A stretch of 64,000 nt of DNA, from positions 1,178,001 through 1,242,000 of the forward strand of contig JAQFVV010000112.1 in the NCBI GenBank assembly GCA_028023455.1, in the 5' to 3' direction. The notes under the pieces were generated by a model. The model was not told the DNA's origin and searched no databases. It saw only the letters and a program-made list of their open reading frames with translations. Positions 1 through 12,499 of this stretch are shown piece after piece. Source of the stretch: Epiperipatus broadwayi. Taxonomy: Eukaryota > Onychophora > Udeonychophora > Euonychophora > Peripatidae. Position 1 is the first letter of the stretch; each line of letters starts with the position of its first letter. The translations under genes and the position numbers were made by a program.

Positions 1-3000
1 CAATCCTATTATGTCCCGATGTTTTGCAGGGTTTTAGGAAAAGATCGCTCTACACTGTTCATTGAATTCCATACAAGATTATTCATTTTGTTTTTAAATC
101 TCTAACTAAAGGGAACTGGAATTTATTTAGATAAATTGCTAGCAGGATGACATTATAAATGCCTTTTAATTCTTAAGTGAGAAAACAAACTTATCTGTCT
201 AATTGTTTGATGCCAATAATCTCGTACACTCTGATAAAACCAGGTTGGAGGAATTTAGGTCAAACTTTCATATTTTGCTTGATAAATATTTTTGATTTAA
301 TAAATTTTAAAATTGTTAAAATTATTTTTGACTGGCGTTTGTCTGTGTGTTCTTTCCTCAACTGTCTGAACAATGTTAAGGATCTCTTTCTCTTCCTGGG
401 TCTAGTTGATAGCATTTATCATCATCAGCTTTCGATCACTGTAAATTAAATTTTGTAGATCGACAGTGGTTCTAATGGCATTCTCATTGATTACTTGTTA
501 ATTACTCTAAATAATTTGTCATCATTTCATATGGCTTATATATATTTATTGATCAGCATTTTTTTGATGTAGTTGTTTTACAATAGAAATATTTGACGGT
601 TTTATTTATATTATTTATAATGTCAATTAAAATCTTTAATTGCTTACATTTTTTCTAACTTTAATCTAGATATGTTTTATCTCTTTTGCCACTTATACAT
701 ATACCTATATCATTATTTATGTATAAAAATTGGAAGTGACCAATTTGTCATCTGAATTCCAATATGTCGTCTATATTGTTTTTTCCAACTTTTTTTCTCT
801 AATGTTTTATGACCAATATCGATATTTCAAAATTAAAAAACTTCAAAAATCCATTTTTATACATTTGAATGCAATGCTTTTTATAATCTTTTATTTCATT
901 AACAATTCCACAGCAGTTGTCAGAATTAAAAAAAAAATAGTTTTAATATAAATATTAAAATTTGTTATTAATAATCATACATACATGACTCAATTTGAAA
1001 GCATAATCATAAATTATAAATACATTTAAAAATTGAAAAAGAAACATATATATATAATTTATTTCCATATGTATATAATAAACATTTGCATGCATCTGCA
1101 TGCACGTACACATGTAATTTTAACAACTGTAACAAGAACATAAATTATGAATTATGAACATGAATTAGGGCTTTATCAAATATGTAACATTGATAATATC
1201 GACCTATTCATAGAAGCAAGTTTGAAAATGTTATACTTTTTATAATTTACAAGTGGATTCCAAGGAGTCCTTTCAATGTACTTGCAAATCAACCTTTTCT
1301 CTTATATTAATGCAAGTCTATTTATCACCTTTTGGTATTGATGCAAACAGATGTCATTTACAAATTTATTTAAATGATTCTTTGGAAATCCAGTGCTTGT
1401 AAATTATCATAGTAACTTTTTCAGACTTCGTTGCTCTGTGAATAAGTTTATGTATATATAAACAAACATGTAATTGTATGTATATAATTAACAAATCAAA
1501 ATTGAAACTAATTTTTATCCATCTTTAAGGTCCTTATAGTCTCCCAAAAATATATAATAATAAAACTAAAAGACTTAAAATTTGTACGTACGTACTAAGC
1601 GAGATCTTTTCTATCTCAATATCTAAGGAATTTCAAAATGCAAGAGATCTTCAACTTTCAGACATTCTATTTTCATTCAATTCACTATTTTGTACGAGGG
1701 CAATAGAAAAAGACATAGCATATTACAGAACTTTTTATCACGAAAATAAAAAGAAGAGTACAATTCAACTATCTCTTAATAAATTTATAAAGAAAACACC
1801 AAATATTAATCAATGAAGTGTTATTTATGTATATGGTAATATACCTCTTTAAGAAATAAATATTTTAAAAATACTTTTTGATGTTTTTTTTATATTTTTC
1901 TCTTTTGTACATTTCAATTTTCGTACATGTTTCAGGAACCAATTAGTTATGAAAGTTGAGGACCGCCTGTATTTTCTGCTTGGCAAAGCGCAAGCTTAAT
2001 TTCAGCTCTTAAGATTATTTATATATATATGTTTGTATATACACACCCACATTAATAAGCTTACATTTATTATAGTGGGTCAATCTTATTTTAGTTGGTA
2101 AAAAAAAAAAGAAGAAACTTTGTAGCTAAAATTATTATAAATCTGTTAAAAATTTTATAGGAACAATACTTAATCTATAAAACATTTATTAATTATTAAT
2201 TAGTTCATTTTTATTAATTAAAAACTGTTAGAAAATAAATTTTCTTTTATTAAGCCTTATTCTAACAGATTTATCTAATTAAAGAAATTTTGATAAATCT
2301 ATTAAACTAAGTGTTGAAATAATTACTGGGTTTTAAAAAAATGTAACAGCTAATAACTGGCTTTGTTAATTAAAAATTCTTGGTAAATGAGTGAGGTAAT
2401 TAATTAAAAATTTAGTGCTATAAAAAGACCAGCTCCACATACATTTCATTCTATTTTGGTTTCTGCTTGTATTCACCTGTAATTCTGCTTTTATTTGTGA
2501 TTACATTTTCCTACTTAGTAAGTGGTATCCAGAACTTTTATCAATGGTCATGTTAAAAATTATGAGCAGATTAAGTACTAGGAATCCATTCTCCAGTATA
2601 TAGTATATAACCATTGAAGGTCTAATACTGCTTGCAGAGTTAACCAACAATATAACCAACTACTATTTTCAAATATGCTGTTCAATAAACGCTCTTCTCA
2701 TTACTAAAGAAGCAATACCAGGACAAACTTTCTTTATAAGATTAATAAAACTAATAAAAGACGATACAGAAACTACTACCTACTTTTTTGTGCTTATGCT
2801 TGTTTATATAATATCGTTTTTCCAGAAAATAATATCGACTTCACCATCTTATCTTTGAAGGCTTAAGGTAAACTTTACTGATGAACTGTTTTATTAAGAC
2901 ATCACCAGTAAGCCAGTGGTATATAAGTTAAATGGCTTAGTTTTATATTTTATATATTTGTTTATTTTATAAACTATTTTTATGTTTATATGTTTTAATC

Positions 3001-4250
3001 AATGGTAAATTTGATGGTGGTAGTTTTAGTTTTAATAAGAGAAAATAGATTGCTTTTAAAATTGTAATTTTATATTTTTTCCTCTCCCTCCTGAAAAAAG
3101 TTTATTACAAAGAAAGTCACTTCTCGGGTTGTTAATTACAGTCCAGGTTACTTTTAAAGAGAAGCTTTTCTTCAAGAAATTTTTTTTTCAAGGAGATAGA
3201 TTTTATTTTATAGTTAACATTTAATAATGCTGCTGAAGATTTCAAATCATGACTAGAGGTGCACACATCTTTAAAAATCTTTTGTTCAGCTGTTTAAATT
3301 TTTCAGCAGTTTTGTTTATTCTGTATATTTCTCACATGTCTGACATTAAAGGAATTGATATACATGTATATAGTTGCATTTTATAAAGTGATCTTAGATA
3401 TTTATCTATCACTTGAGATTCTTATTATATGATTTGGTTCCCCTATGATTTTGTTATTATTCCCGCTTGAGATATTTGTGGATGTGTATGTTTTGCATTG
3501 AGTAAAGTGAGCTTCCTTCTCATGATTTATATATTTTATTGTTTTCTAACATAGGTGAATAATAGGCCTATTTATTGTTACCTATTCATTTTTTTTTGTT
3601 GGTTGGATCCAGTGCATCTTATATAGGTTTAGTTTTCATAATAGTCTGCATGTGTGAGCATATAGTTCTGAAGGCTGCTGATTACTGATAGCTGGCTAAT
3701 ATTGTGAAATAAATGTTTGCACATCTGGATAAATTGTTGAGAATTTGTAAACATCAGGGATTATTTAATAATGCTAAAAGTAAAATTTATGAGGAAGTAT
3801 AATATTTTAACTACCAGCTACCAAATATACTAGAGGCTCAATTGAATTGAGTTAATTAATATTCAAACACTGACCTATTTGAAATAACTATGGGTATTTA
3901 AACCCCACAGCTGAATTGTATATTATGCGTTATTAAATTGTTAATAAACTTTGTTTTGTTGATTGTTAGATTTGTCCAGCATTTTGTTCATTGTTGTCTG
4001 TTCTGCCAATTTTATTTGCCAAGAGTCTGCTCTCCACAATCTAGAGGTGATTTTTTAAATATATGAGTGATGATATAGCTGTGGTAAGAAGATAGAGGTC
4101 TAGTAGTGTCATATAATGATGTATATTAGTTTTGCCCGCTGTCCTTTACAATACATAAATACTTAACAAACCCTGTACATATAATATACTTGCAACTCAA
4201 TCTTTCTTTTGTTCTTTCCTTATTCATTTGTAACTCAATATATAGTGATG
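1..4250. other. AT-rich DNA, no gene recognised
   Basis: Low-complexity AT-rich sequence with A/T runs and short (TA)n tracts. The open frames here (90 residues or fewer) are Phe/Ile/Lys/Asn-rich chance frames with no recognisable motif. No RNA gene or transposon end was found. Confidence 0.6.
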
Positions 4251-4258
4251 GTCTAGTG

Positions 4259-4754
4259 CAGGGGTGGGCAATTGTTTTTGGCTCAGGGGCCGCAGAGGTT
4301 GGCGGAGGGGCGCATCAGGGGCCACTTTGTGGAAGCTAAAATTAGTGGAGGGCCGCACCTTTTTTTCATGACACAATAAACACACTGCTTTATTCCCTGT
4401 ATTACCAAAGAAATATTTGTTTGTCCACTCTTCATTAAACACACGACATTCATCACTGATTTTACATTTTTTCAGAGGATTCATGGTTTCGCTAAAGTTG
4501 GAAATGTATATATTTGCTAATGCAAAGACAAAATTGAAAGTAACCAGATCAACTGGAAAAGCACTGCACATCATATCTACACTGCACATGTGTATTGATG
4601 TGGCCATCATAGTGGAAAATACGAGATGAATCTTCAGTCACACACAAAAAGGAAATCTCAGTTCAAGGCAGATTTTTCTGATTGTCTTGGAGGGCCACAT
4701 AAAACCTCTTAGCGGGCCGCATATGGCCCCCGGGCCGCTCTTTGCCCACCCCTG
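4259..4754 (-). mobile_element. Non-autonomous hAT transposon with 8-bp target duplication
   Basis: The ends are a perfect 13-bp inverted repeat: CAGGGGTGGGCAA at the left and its complement TTGCCCACCCCTG at the right. The flanks are an exact 8-bp duplication, GTCTAGTG (4251-4258 and 4755-4762), the hallmark of hAT insertion. The 496-bp body is GC-richer than its surroundings and keeps only a BED zinc-finger fragment on the minus strand, so it is an internally deleted derivative that would need a transposase supplied elsewhere. The TIR type and the finger resemble the Charlie/GTF2IRD2-related hAT group; the group assignment is inference. Confidence 0.92.
4340..4484 (-). pseudogene. BED zinc-finger fragment of a hAT transposase
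   Basis: Reading leftward from an ATG at 4484, the frame gives an N-terminal transposase segment with EEWTNKYFF followed by CLLCHEKK. That is the first half of a BED-type zinc finger: the aromatic EW..KYFF stretch, then CxxC. The distal His pair, the catalytic hAT domain and the dimerisation domain are missing, because right after the CxxC the frame runs into the terminal sequence of the element. The peptide resembles the N-terminus of GTF2IRD2-like/ZBED proteins that derive from Charlie-type transposases. It is a deletion relic, not a functional protein. Confidence 0.7.
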
Positions 4755-5124
4755 GTCTAGTGCTATGAATATGTCCAGCATAGCCGAAAGCAGTGCCAAG
4801 CTGTAAACCTTTAAACGAGTCATAAGTTTATAATCTTTCATGCATGACAGACCTTCATTATATATTGAATATCTACTTATATTTATTTATTTATTATTTG
4901 ATACTTTAAATCAAATTCTATGTATATCCAAAAATAATTATTATATAATAATTTCAAAATTTTTAAAATTTTAATAATCCTAATTATATAAATTATTTCT
5001 ATCATATGTTACCAAATTTGTTTGAATAAAAATAAGAGAATCTTTGCTAAGAAAGACATAAAAACAAGTCTAAATAGGAAGGATAAAGATTGTTGGTAAT
5101 TATAAAAAATATTAATATCTAAAT

Positions 5125-5491
5125 CAGGGGTCCCCAACCTTTTTGCACTTAAGAGCACATTCTATAATACCGGCCAGATGGCGGGCACCATTTATTTTTC
5201 AATGTAAATTTATAGTTGGATATTGTTAATAATACACATAATGTATAAAAAATATTTATTTCAAAAATAAAATTTTAACATATAATTAACATTTTATATT
5301 TTTATGCTGTAAAAGTTTAGTATGCCCTACAATTTGATTACAATATAATACAATAATTTATAAGAAATTTTAAAAATTAAATTTATTTGTATCAGATAAA
5401 TAATTTTTTATCATGTTCGGATAGCGGCTGGCATACGTAAAATGGTCTGCGGGCACCATGGTGCCCGCGGGCATAGTGTTGGGGACCCCTA
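5125..5491. mobile_element. hAT-type MITE
   Basis: It starts CAGGGGTCCCCAACC and ends in the matching inverted sequence GTTGGGGACCCCT followed by A, where the expected terminal G is mutated. The flanks are an exact 8-bp duplication ATCTAAAT (5117-5124 and 5492-5499). The 367-bp body is AT-rich inside, with GC-rich subterminal repeats (GGCGGGCACCAT near the left, GCGGGCACCATGG near the right), and has no coding potential. Confidence 0.9.
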
Positions 5492-5499
5492 ATCTAAAT

Positions 5500-7240
5500 G
5501 ATAATATATATATAAATTGAATAATATTAAGACATATGTATATTATAATTATGCATATATATTAATAATTTTAACATGCTGTTAATAAATTATGGCTTAT
5601 CAAATATATAGCACTAATAATAGAAACCTTTTCATGAACCAACTAAGTCTGAAAACATTAGTACTGTGAATCCACAAACTACACTATATTTTGTTCCAAA
5701 CCCCCCTCACATTCAACTTGTATCCATATAATACCTTACTTATTGTTGAGAAACATTGATTATAGTAGAATATATATTGTTTATTCAAGTTCAAATCTAC
5801 ATTCCTTTTCAACACACACATATATAACTGATTCTTTCTTTATATGTGTGTATAAAGAAAATTTTGAAAAATAATAATTAATAAAAAATTGAATGTGTGT
5901 GTGTGCACATTTATACATATTTTAATGAGTGTGTTCACTCATGCATTCACTGAAGCTAGAAAATAAAATAAAAAACTAACTATATTGTATTTTTAAAATA
6001 ACGCCCAGGGCAATTTTCTTTCCATTTTTATTCTTCACTAACTTTTTTTATTTATAGAAACATAATAGGCTGGTCTCTTTAACAAGAAAAGAAATTACAA
6101 TTTTTTTTTTTTTAAGTCTGTATTACCTTTAAATATTTAGTCTTAGAAAATAATTTATACAAAATATTATATATAAAATCCAGAAAGAATAATATTGGAA
6201 GAATAAAATTTAAATGCTTTTCAAATGTGCACTGTCAGATAATTTGTAAATCAGATTCCCAAAGAGTCATTTAAATAAACTTGTAAATAATGCCCACTTT
6301 CTTATTTAAATGCTTTTGGATTTACCCCATTTGATTTAAAGTATTCGATTAATAAGTAAATACATTATATAGATTGTATATTTATATATTGAATATATAT
6401 GTAGATATATGAGCCTAAAAAATAAATAAGTTATGTTTTAATTTTGATAGTAATTTGTTAGTTTTGCACATACAATTATGGGTGGGTATGGATATGTGTA
6501 TTATATAGGAATGGAAATAGATTATTTATATATAATTGTTTTTTAGTTTTAAATAGTTAAATTTATTTATAGTTTAGGATAGTATTTTAAAATCAGTTAA
6601 TATATATATAAGATTATTAATAATAAATTTTAATATTTGTAATAAAATTATTTTTTGGCTGTGATGAAGACTGTGGATCAGACAAAACTTTCAATGAAAT
6701 AAAGTAAAAGTTCATAAAAGTGCACAGAAATGGATTTTTGAAAAATTTAAAGGAAGAATAATTAAGAAAGGAATGAAAATTTTTTTAATAAATAATATTA
6801 ATATTGGCAGCACTGGTGATTGAAATCATTTACAATGGATCAGTGTGTAAACAACACAAAAATCGATCTACGAAATATCGTGTGAATGTAGAAGGAAATA
6901 TATTGGTGAGACCAGTTGTCCTTGTGATTGAAAAAACACAAACTAATGATTAGAAAAGAAAAAGCTATAGACTATGTGTATGAATGAACATATATTTGAT
7001 TGGGAAAAGACAGAAATAGTGGATAGAGATGAAAGGATTTAAAGAAAAAAATTCAAAGAAGCTGCTCCTATGACAAAAGTAAATAATCCTAAAAGTCAAT
7101 CCAATGTGGTAATAAATAATGTCTGGAAGCTTCTCATTAATCTTGCTCTTAGAAAAAAGTATTTAGGAAAAGTGGAGAAATCAGGAAGATTTGAATCAAT
7201 CCTCATAAATAAGTATATAAAATGTTTACTAATTATTGGT
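5500..7240. other. AT-rich DNA, no gene recognised
   Basis: AT-rich sequence with short dinucleotide tracts. A small inverted repeat of CACACATATATA-type sequence lies around 5812-5855. Nothing coding was recognised. Confidence 0.5.
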
Positions 7241-7244
7241 TTTA

Positions 7245-7440
7245 ACAAAATAGCTCAGTTGGTTAGAGCTTTGCCTTAAGATTTAGTATTCAAGAATCTA
7301 AAGATGTAAGTTCAACTTTTATGCTAGCATTGCCACTGGTCAGGCCAGAAACATCTGGATAAAAGCAGAGAATAAATCACTCAATGTGTTGTGTAATTTA
7401 CGAACCTGAGTTGTCTATTAACTTGTGTTCTCTACTACGT
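7245..7440 (+). repeat. tRNA-derived SINE (good A box)
   Basis: TAGCTCAGTTGGTTAGAGC at about 7250-7268 is a near-perfect tRNA A box/D-arm. About 40 bases on, AAGTTCAAC is a decayed B box. A non-tRNA body follows to about 7440. The anticodon region is expanded and unpaired, so this is a SINE head and not a tRNA gene. Family not identified. Confidence 0.6.
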
Positions 7441-8555
7441 TGTGTGTTATTACTAACAATTGTTTGAATTTGGAAAAGTTTAAAATTTTATAGACATTCA
7501 ACATTTAAAGATAGATGACGGAACTAGTCCAACATATTATCACATATAAAATATCATCATCACAAACCTTCAGGCTAAGAATAATCTCCCTGTTTACTGA
7601 AGAATTATCATATCCAATATTTCATAATCTGTTCAATCATTTACTTGGTGTTCGATAAAAATGTTAAATAAAAATTTAATGAAATTAAACATTTTTTTAA
7701 ATTTAATTTTTTAAATTTACACTGCTACCTCTGTTCTATGATTGTTACAGTACATCACAAGAAAATGATTGCCAATATTTTTGCTCCATAGGCAAGAATC
7801 TGTTCAAAAGTTATCAATTTAAAATCACACATAAAATGATTTGCATTTCATCGTCATCAATTTTCTTTGCATGAATTGAGAATGGTTTTATTTTTGTTAA
7901 TGGATTCTGCTTTGTATTCTATTATTTGTTGTTGTTGTTAATTTGATATTTTAATGCAAATATATAATTTTTAAATTAGATTGTAGATGTGCACACATCA
8001 TATAAGTATAGCAAATATATCTCTACTATGTACATATTTAAAAAATATGATATAAAGTTTGGTAGTGTCTATAGATTTTGAGTATTTATGGCATGAGTAC
8101 AGGGATTCTATTATGCAGAAAATTTTTATGATGGGTAGAATGCCATTTTTCTGTTATGCTTAGACTGAAAAATGTTTATTAGATTGAATATCTAATTTTC
8201 CAGCATTTTTTAGCACTTGTGAGCTATGGGTTAGGATTGCTGGAGGGGAATTTATCCACTAGCGGTTAGATGAGGGCTGTCTGCCAGTCATTGCATAATT
8301 AAAAATCTATTAATTAATGTTAATCCTCTAATCATTTTATGTTAAAACAAGCAATTTACATTTTTTAGTCAACCCTTTAATTAAACAAAAATCAACTTTT
8401 GATTTCTATGTGATGGAATTTTTAATATTTCAATATTTTTCTTATTTAATGATCACACATGTGCATAAAAATATATTTTTAATATTAATGGCATAAAAAG
8501 AAAAAGAATACATCTATCTTAAAAGTAAGCCTATTTAAATATATATATAAAATGC
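7441..8555. other. AT-rich DNA, nothing recognised
   Basis: No coding, transposon or RNA signal apart from homopolymer runs and a short (GTT)n near 7930. Confidence 0.5.
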
Positions 8556-8690
8556 CTATGGCTTTATTACTCAGGAGTTCATAAGTTTGAGTGCCGGATC
8601 TGTAAGCACCAGAGTTGTCTGGACCTACCAATCCTAAGTAGGACGCTCTACTGACTGCACTATTACTCCTTAGGATAAAAAAATGCTTAT
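8556..8690 (-). repeat. tRNA-like short repeat, copy 1
   Basis: On the minus strand an A-box-like AGTGCAGTCAGTAGAGCG is followed by a small TCCTA/TAGGA arm. A GAACTCC-type decayed B box lies near the left end. On the plus strand the recognisable phrase is TTACTCAGGAGTTCATAAG then GAGTGCCGG. Related copies are at 8690-8805, 31750-31800 and 39650-39780. Interpreted as a short tRNA-derived SINE family of unknown name. Confidence 0.5.
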
Positions 8691-8805
8691 GGTTTTATTG
8701 ATTGGGAGTTCATAATAAGTTCTAGTATCAGAATCATTCTTAGGACCTCCTGATACCAAGTTGGACAGACAACTAACAACTATGCCAAACCACACAGGAT
8801 AATAG
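8690..8805 (-). repeat. tRNA-like short repeat, copy 2
   Basis: Directly follows copy 1 in the same orientation. It shares the phrase ATGCTTATGGTTTTATTGAT then GGGAGTTCATAA, the RGGACCT core, and a minus-strand A-box-like GGCATAGTTGTTAGTTG. It is diverged from copy 1; the pair looks like a tandem or nested insertion. Confidence 0.45.
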
Positions 8806-9566
8806 ATGTATTGCGTCTTTGTGCACAAGTGTGAAATGTTATTTAAACAATCTGATTTTAATCTCTTGAAGGTTGCTGCTATCTTTTTTTTATATTATTA
8901 GGGGTTTATTTGTGGCTTTATTAAATTTTAATTCAATTCTACCATTCTCCACAAAAAAAATAATAATAATAATTTTCATTAATTTTTTATATTTATTATT
9001 TGTGTTTGAGGAAAACTAATCACATCCTATTAAATTTTATTTTTAAAGCAAATAAACTTAGCATCACCTCATGGGCAAATCTGATGCAATTATGGCAGAA
9101 AGATGAAGTAAAACTGTTGAGTCTATGGAAAAAAAAATTGGATCTTTACTTGAAGATCATTTTTTAACACCACTCCCCCCCCCCCATTATTCACAATATT
9201 TTCTAGTTGATTTGGTGTGTGTTAGATATTGAAACTATTAGTAATTGGTTTTGTTTATTTAATAGCTTTTAGACATCTTATATTAGGTGATTTGCTTTCT
9301 GATACTTAGTAAAGGAATATTCAAGAGGCTTAACTTAGTAAAGGAATATTCAAAAGGGCTGTAATTTTTGCAAGCAAGTTGACTTGCATGCCTATAATGT
9401 TTAATTATTAATTAAATTAGGGACAGAGCATTTGGCAGCAGAGTATACAGATGCTTTGCATCATATCCGCCAAGTAATAATAGCTAGCTTTTCAGAGAAA
9501 TTGTTCCTGGAAATAAGATTACTGTTGCATTTTATTGAAGACATAGTCTTGATCTCTGAATACCAA
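8806..9566. other. AT-rich DNA with a C homopolymer and a 29-bp tandem duplication
   Basis: Contains a run of 13 C at about 9173-9185. The direct repeat ACTTAGTAAAGGAATATTCA occurs at 9304 and 9333 (period 29). No gene recognised. Confidence 0.5.
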
Positions 9567-9809
9567 TTTAGAGTGCCCTCATAGCCATTTTGAAATGTAA
9601 AGGTCACCCAAAACCACTGCTGACACATGCAAGCAATAAAGGACATGGAATAATCCACACACCGCCATTTTGAATTCTAGCCCAAAAATCACCACTGACA
9701 CATCCAAGCAACCTTGTGTGGATTATTCAATATCATTTATCGCTTGGATATGTCAGCGGTAGTTTTGGGTGATCCTTAGAATTCAAAATTGCGATGAGTG
9801 CACTCTAAA
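9567..9809. mobile_element. Foldback element (two direct arms, one inverted arm)
   Basis: The left arm, about 95 bp from TTTAGAGTGCCCTCAT at 9567, is repeated in inverted orientation in the right arm, which ends ATGAGTGCACTCTAAA at 9809. Between them, at about 9661-9714, a third partial arm lies in the same orientation as the left arm (GCCATTTTGAATTCTAG then CACTGACACATCCAAGCAA). It is non-coding. No clean target duplication was seen, so the superfamily is unassigned. Confidence 0.7.
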
Positions 9810-9958
9810 TCAGCACCTTTTAATCTTGATTCAGAAATACTCAAAAGTGAAGATAGCATAGAAGTATAATCTTCTCTAAATTAGCATGATTTAGACCACC
9901 AGTAGAATAGTAATTGGAAGAACTAAAGATCCACAAACTGTAGTTTAATTCTGCTTAC

Positions 9959-10063
9959 TTTTTTTTTTTTTCATGTGTCAAAGTATTCGCCGGAAGCGAA
10001 CCCGTGAACCCGGGACAACTGCTTGTAAGGCAGCCACTGACCACTCGACCACCAACGTTTGAC
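9959..10063 (-). repeat. Retroposed tRNA-like mini-SINE with A tail
   Basis: On the minus strand the order is TCAAACGTTGGTGG, a D-arm, an anticodon arm CTGC-CTTACAA-GCAG, a T-arm interrupted by a small duplication (CGGGTTCACGGGTTCG), CGAATACTTTGACACATG, then a run of 13 A at 9959-9971. The body resembles tRNA-Gly(UCC) with a changed anticodon loop. Outside the tRNA it shares the TCAA start and the TTTGAYAYATG-A(n) end with the element at 36,993-37,094, so both belong to one retroposed family of about 100 bp. Confidence 0.7.
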
Positions 10064-10680
10064 AAACTACCTACTTTTGTTACTCAAATGTTAAATAATT
10101 TCTTAAGCTATCATTCAATTATTTAATTAATAACTTGTTGGTATACAAGGGATGATAAATCATGCAATCATGTGTGAAAGATGCATTGTATTATTACCAT
10201 CCTTTTTATTTTATAATAATTGCTATGTAACCAAGTCAGATATTTAGCCCCCCCCTCCCCCCAGCTGGCGGACTGCAACTATGTGAAAACGATTCTAAAC
10301 ATTTTTAAAAAATCCTCAGCAATCTAAAAAATTTTCCTCCCATATTTAAACCTTAGCTGTGTTTTCGCTAGGCAAATACGATAACCACTACACATCTTTC
10401 TTTTTATTGTTTAGGACACTTTTAATTAAAGTATTTTTAAGTTTCAGGCAATAATTGTAAATTTGCTAAATTAGTTTGGCATTTCCGGAAAATTAGTTAT
10501 AAGACTTTCATAAATTATTTTGAATGGTGAGCAGTTTTAATGGCAAATATTTGGAGAATTGGGATAAGTGAGATAAGAAAAATTAGAGATGCTAAAGGTA
10601 TGGATTTGAAAGAAATTAGCCAATACAGCTCTTAAAAATAATACCGTTTTAAAAAAAATCTTCATAATAACTCTCTTCTT
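10064..10680. other. AT-rich DNA, nothing recognised
   Basis: C-rich tracts near 10249-10262; otherwise no feature. Confidence 0.45.
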
Positions 10681-12060
10681 TTAATTGTTAGTACTGTAAT
10701 GTAATAGAGGGCGCTTATTATTGTTTGTATTTTTTCTTTTTTCCACTTCTGAAAGTCAACTGATTTCCACATCCACATGTTGCTTCTCTCAGTATTATGT
10801 TGTTAAAACCGGGAGTCCATTCCTCCCAGAGGTTATTTCTATTTTTATCTAGGAATATTTTTCTAGCAAATGTTACCTCCAACAAATTACTGATCCTACC
10901 TTCGTCTTTAAGGATTTAGCTAAATGGATATTTTCTTCAGCTACGCCTTGCGGAACACTTGATTACCCTTACACCTGGAAACTGACCCTCATAGTTAGTT
11001 TAATTTAATTTCCACTTCATTATGTTTAGTCGCATTTTTTCTTATTTTTCATCGTCTACTTGTGAAACTGATTCGAAAACCAAAACAAATAGTAAGTTTT
11101 TTTTTTAATGTTTTCCGAATTCTTTTAAGTTGTATTTTGTTGTTTTTAGTTTGAATATCTTTTTTCTTGGGGTGTGTTTTTATGTGATCTAATTTAATAT
11201 TTTATTGTTTTTATCCATTTTTTTTTTATTTTTTATAAAAAAATAATAGTAAACGTTGTAATTGCTGATTTTGTTGTATCTTTTAAATACGTAACATTTT
11301 ATTTTTTCCATATTACTTCCCGTACTGTAACACTTTCATTCCGTTCGTAAACCTATCTTCCCCGGTAGTTATTAATGACAAAATAGATTCATCCTTGTAA
11401 TCTTATCTTTTGTTAGGTTAAGGAATTGGATAAACGATATTATGTTTAATAAACTCCATATTTTTGGTTTCGTATATTTTCCAATTTCTAAACGTTTTTA
11501 AGTTTGTTACTCCGCAAACAATAACGAACGATTCTAGAATTCTGAAATGTTTTTTTTTTTTAAATTATTATGTTGAACAAAATGAATTATTTTTTTTTAG
11601 TTTAGTATTAATATTTGTGTTTTGTAGATTTTACAAAAAAATGTTTTTGCTGTTTTTTACTTTAACTTATATTACATATCTATTCACCATTGGCTTCGTG
11701 GATTAGAACAAGCTCCCCAACACATACTCCCCCACACAGCTAGGGAGTTAGGTATTAGTCAGTTTGCAGTGCTATAGTATATAGTACAGAGAAAACACGT
11801 GAATTAAAAATGTCTTTTCTATTGTTTGCAGAAATGTTATGTTGAAATATTGTTTCATTTCATCTCTGCATGAAATATGACTCGCATTGTTAACTTACTG
11901 TAGTACTATACTGCCTTTTGCCTAATAGCCTCAATTTTTTTTTTAATTTACGAGTGTACTCGCGCTTGGTGTATCTAAAAGTTGAGATTTTAATTACTGT
12001 TATTCCATATTGCTCAAATGACCGTGCCATATCATTCAGTTTTGGTTTCTTTCATTTTTA
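10681..12060. promoter_or_regulatory. CpG-rich island, candidate promoter region
   Basis: About 30 CpG dinucleotides can be counted in about 1.4 kb, close to expectation for this base composition. Flanking DNA has about 3-6 per kb. The island is not explained by a recognisable transposon. In a CpG-depleted (methylated) genome such a region usually marks an unmethylated promoter. It encloses the candidate first exon at 11022-11091. No TATA box was identified. Confidence 0.45.
11022..11091 (+). CDS. Candidate first coding exon, protein not recognised
   Basis: The ATG at 11022 has A at -3 and an in-frame TAA eight codons upstream. It opens a 23-codon frame beginning MFSRIFSYFSSSTCE and ending in a Lys/Thr-rich stretch. 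Position 11091 is followed immediately by GTAAGT (11092-11097), a consensus 5' splice donor; without splicing the frame stops within a few codons. Serine and threonine content and CpG density differ from the Lys/Asn/Ile bias of random frames nearby. No downstream exon with a matching acceptor could be assigned, and the peptide matches no family I recognise. This is a prediction only; transcript data would decide. Confidence 0.35.
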
Positions 12061-12416
12061 CAGTTAACATGAATATTTCCCATTCTAATTTAAATTTAAT
12101 TATCTGTACAGTATTATGAGTGTCAAACTTTCTGAACACACGACTTTTATATCAACTAAAAATACATTAAAGATTATTACGAATCATTAAACTAGAGGTT
12201 ATCCTAACCCAGATTTAAACTTAAACCTGTCAAACATGAATATACGGTCAACATGGATATAACAACAAAATTGACAAACAATGGCTTTGAACATACCATT
12301 ACCAGATTTTCAATGATATGGATAGCTGGAGAACAGAGAGGATTGAAGCCTGGCCATTGAAGTTTGAAAATACTATCTTAATACAAACCAAGCACTGATT
12401 AGATATGTATATGGGA
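12061..12416. other. AT-rich DNA, nothing recognised
   Basis: Non-coding; no repeat end or RNA structure seen. Confidence 0.4.
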
Positions 12417-12477
12417 GATGATCTAGACCAAATAATGAGTGCTGTTTCAGCACAAAATATATATATTGGAGATCATC
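12417..12477 (+). ncRNA. Hammerhead ribozyme relic with canonical stem II
   Basis: Stem I is GATGATCT and CCAA pairing with TTGG and AGATCATC, with an AGA internal bulge. The core position reads ATAATGA where CUGAUGA is expected (two substitutions). Stem II is a perfect GTGCTG-TTT-CAGCAC hairpin with a G-C closing pair. GAAA has decayed to AAAA. Stem III is palindromic ATATATAT and is followed by A at the cleavage position. The architecture fits a type I hammerhead, but the core changes predict an inactive copy. A tRNA-like SINE follows at 12505. Confidence 0.5.
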
Positions 12478-12499
12478 TTTTTCGCATGTATATGATCAT

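Noticed and set aside
177-951. Open frames of 90 and 73 codons
   Set aside because: Lys/Asn/Phe/Ile-rich chance frames in AT-rich DNA, no motif, no splice signals, no composition change.
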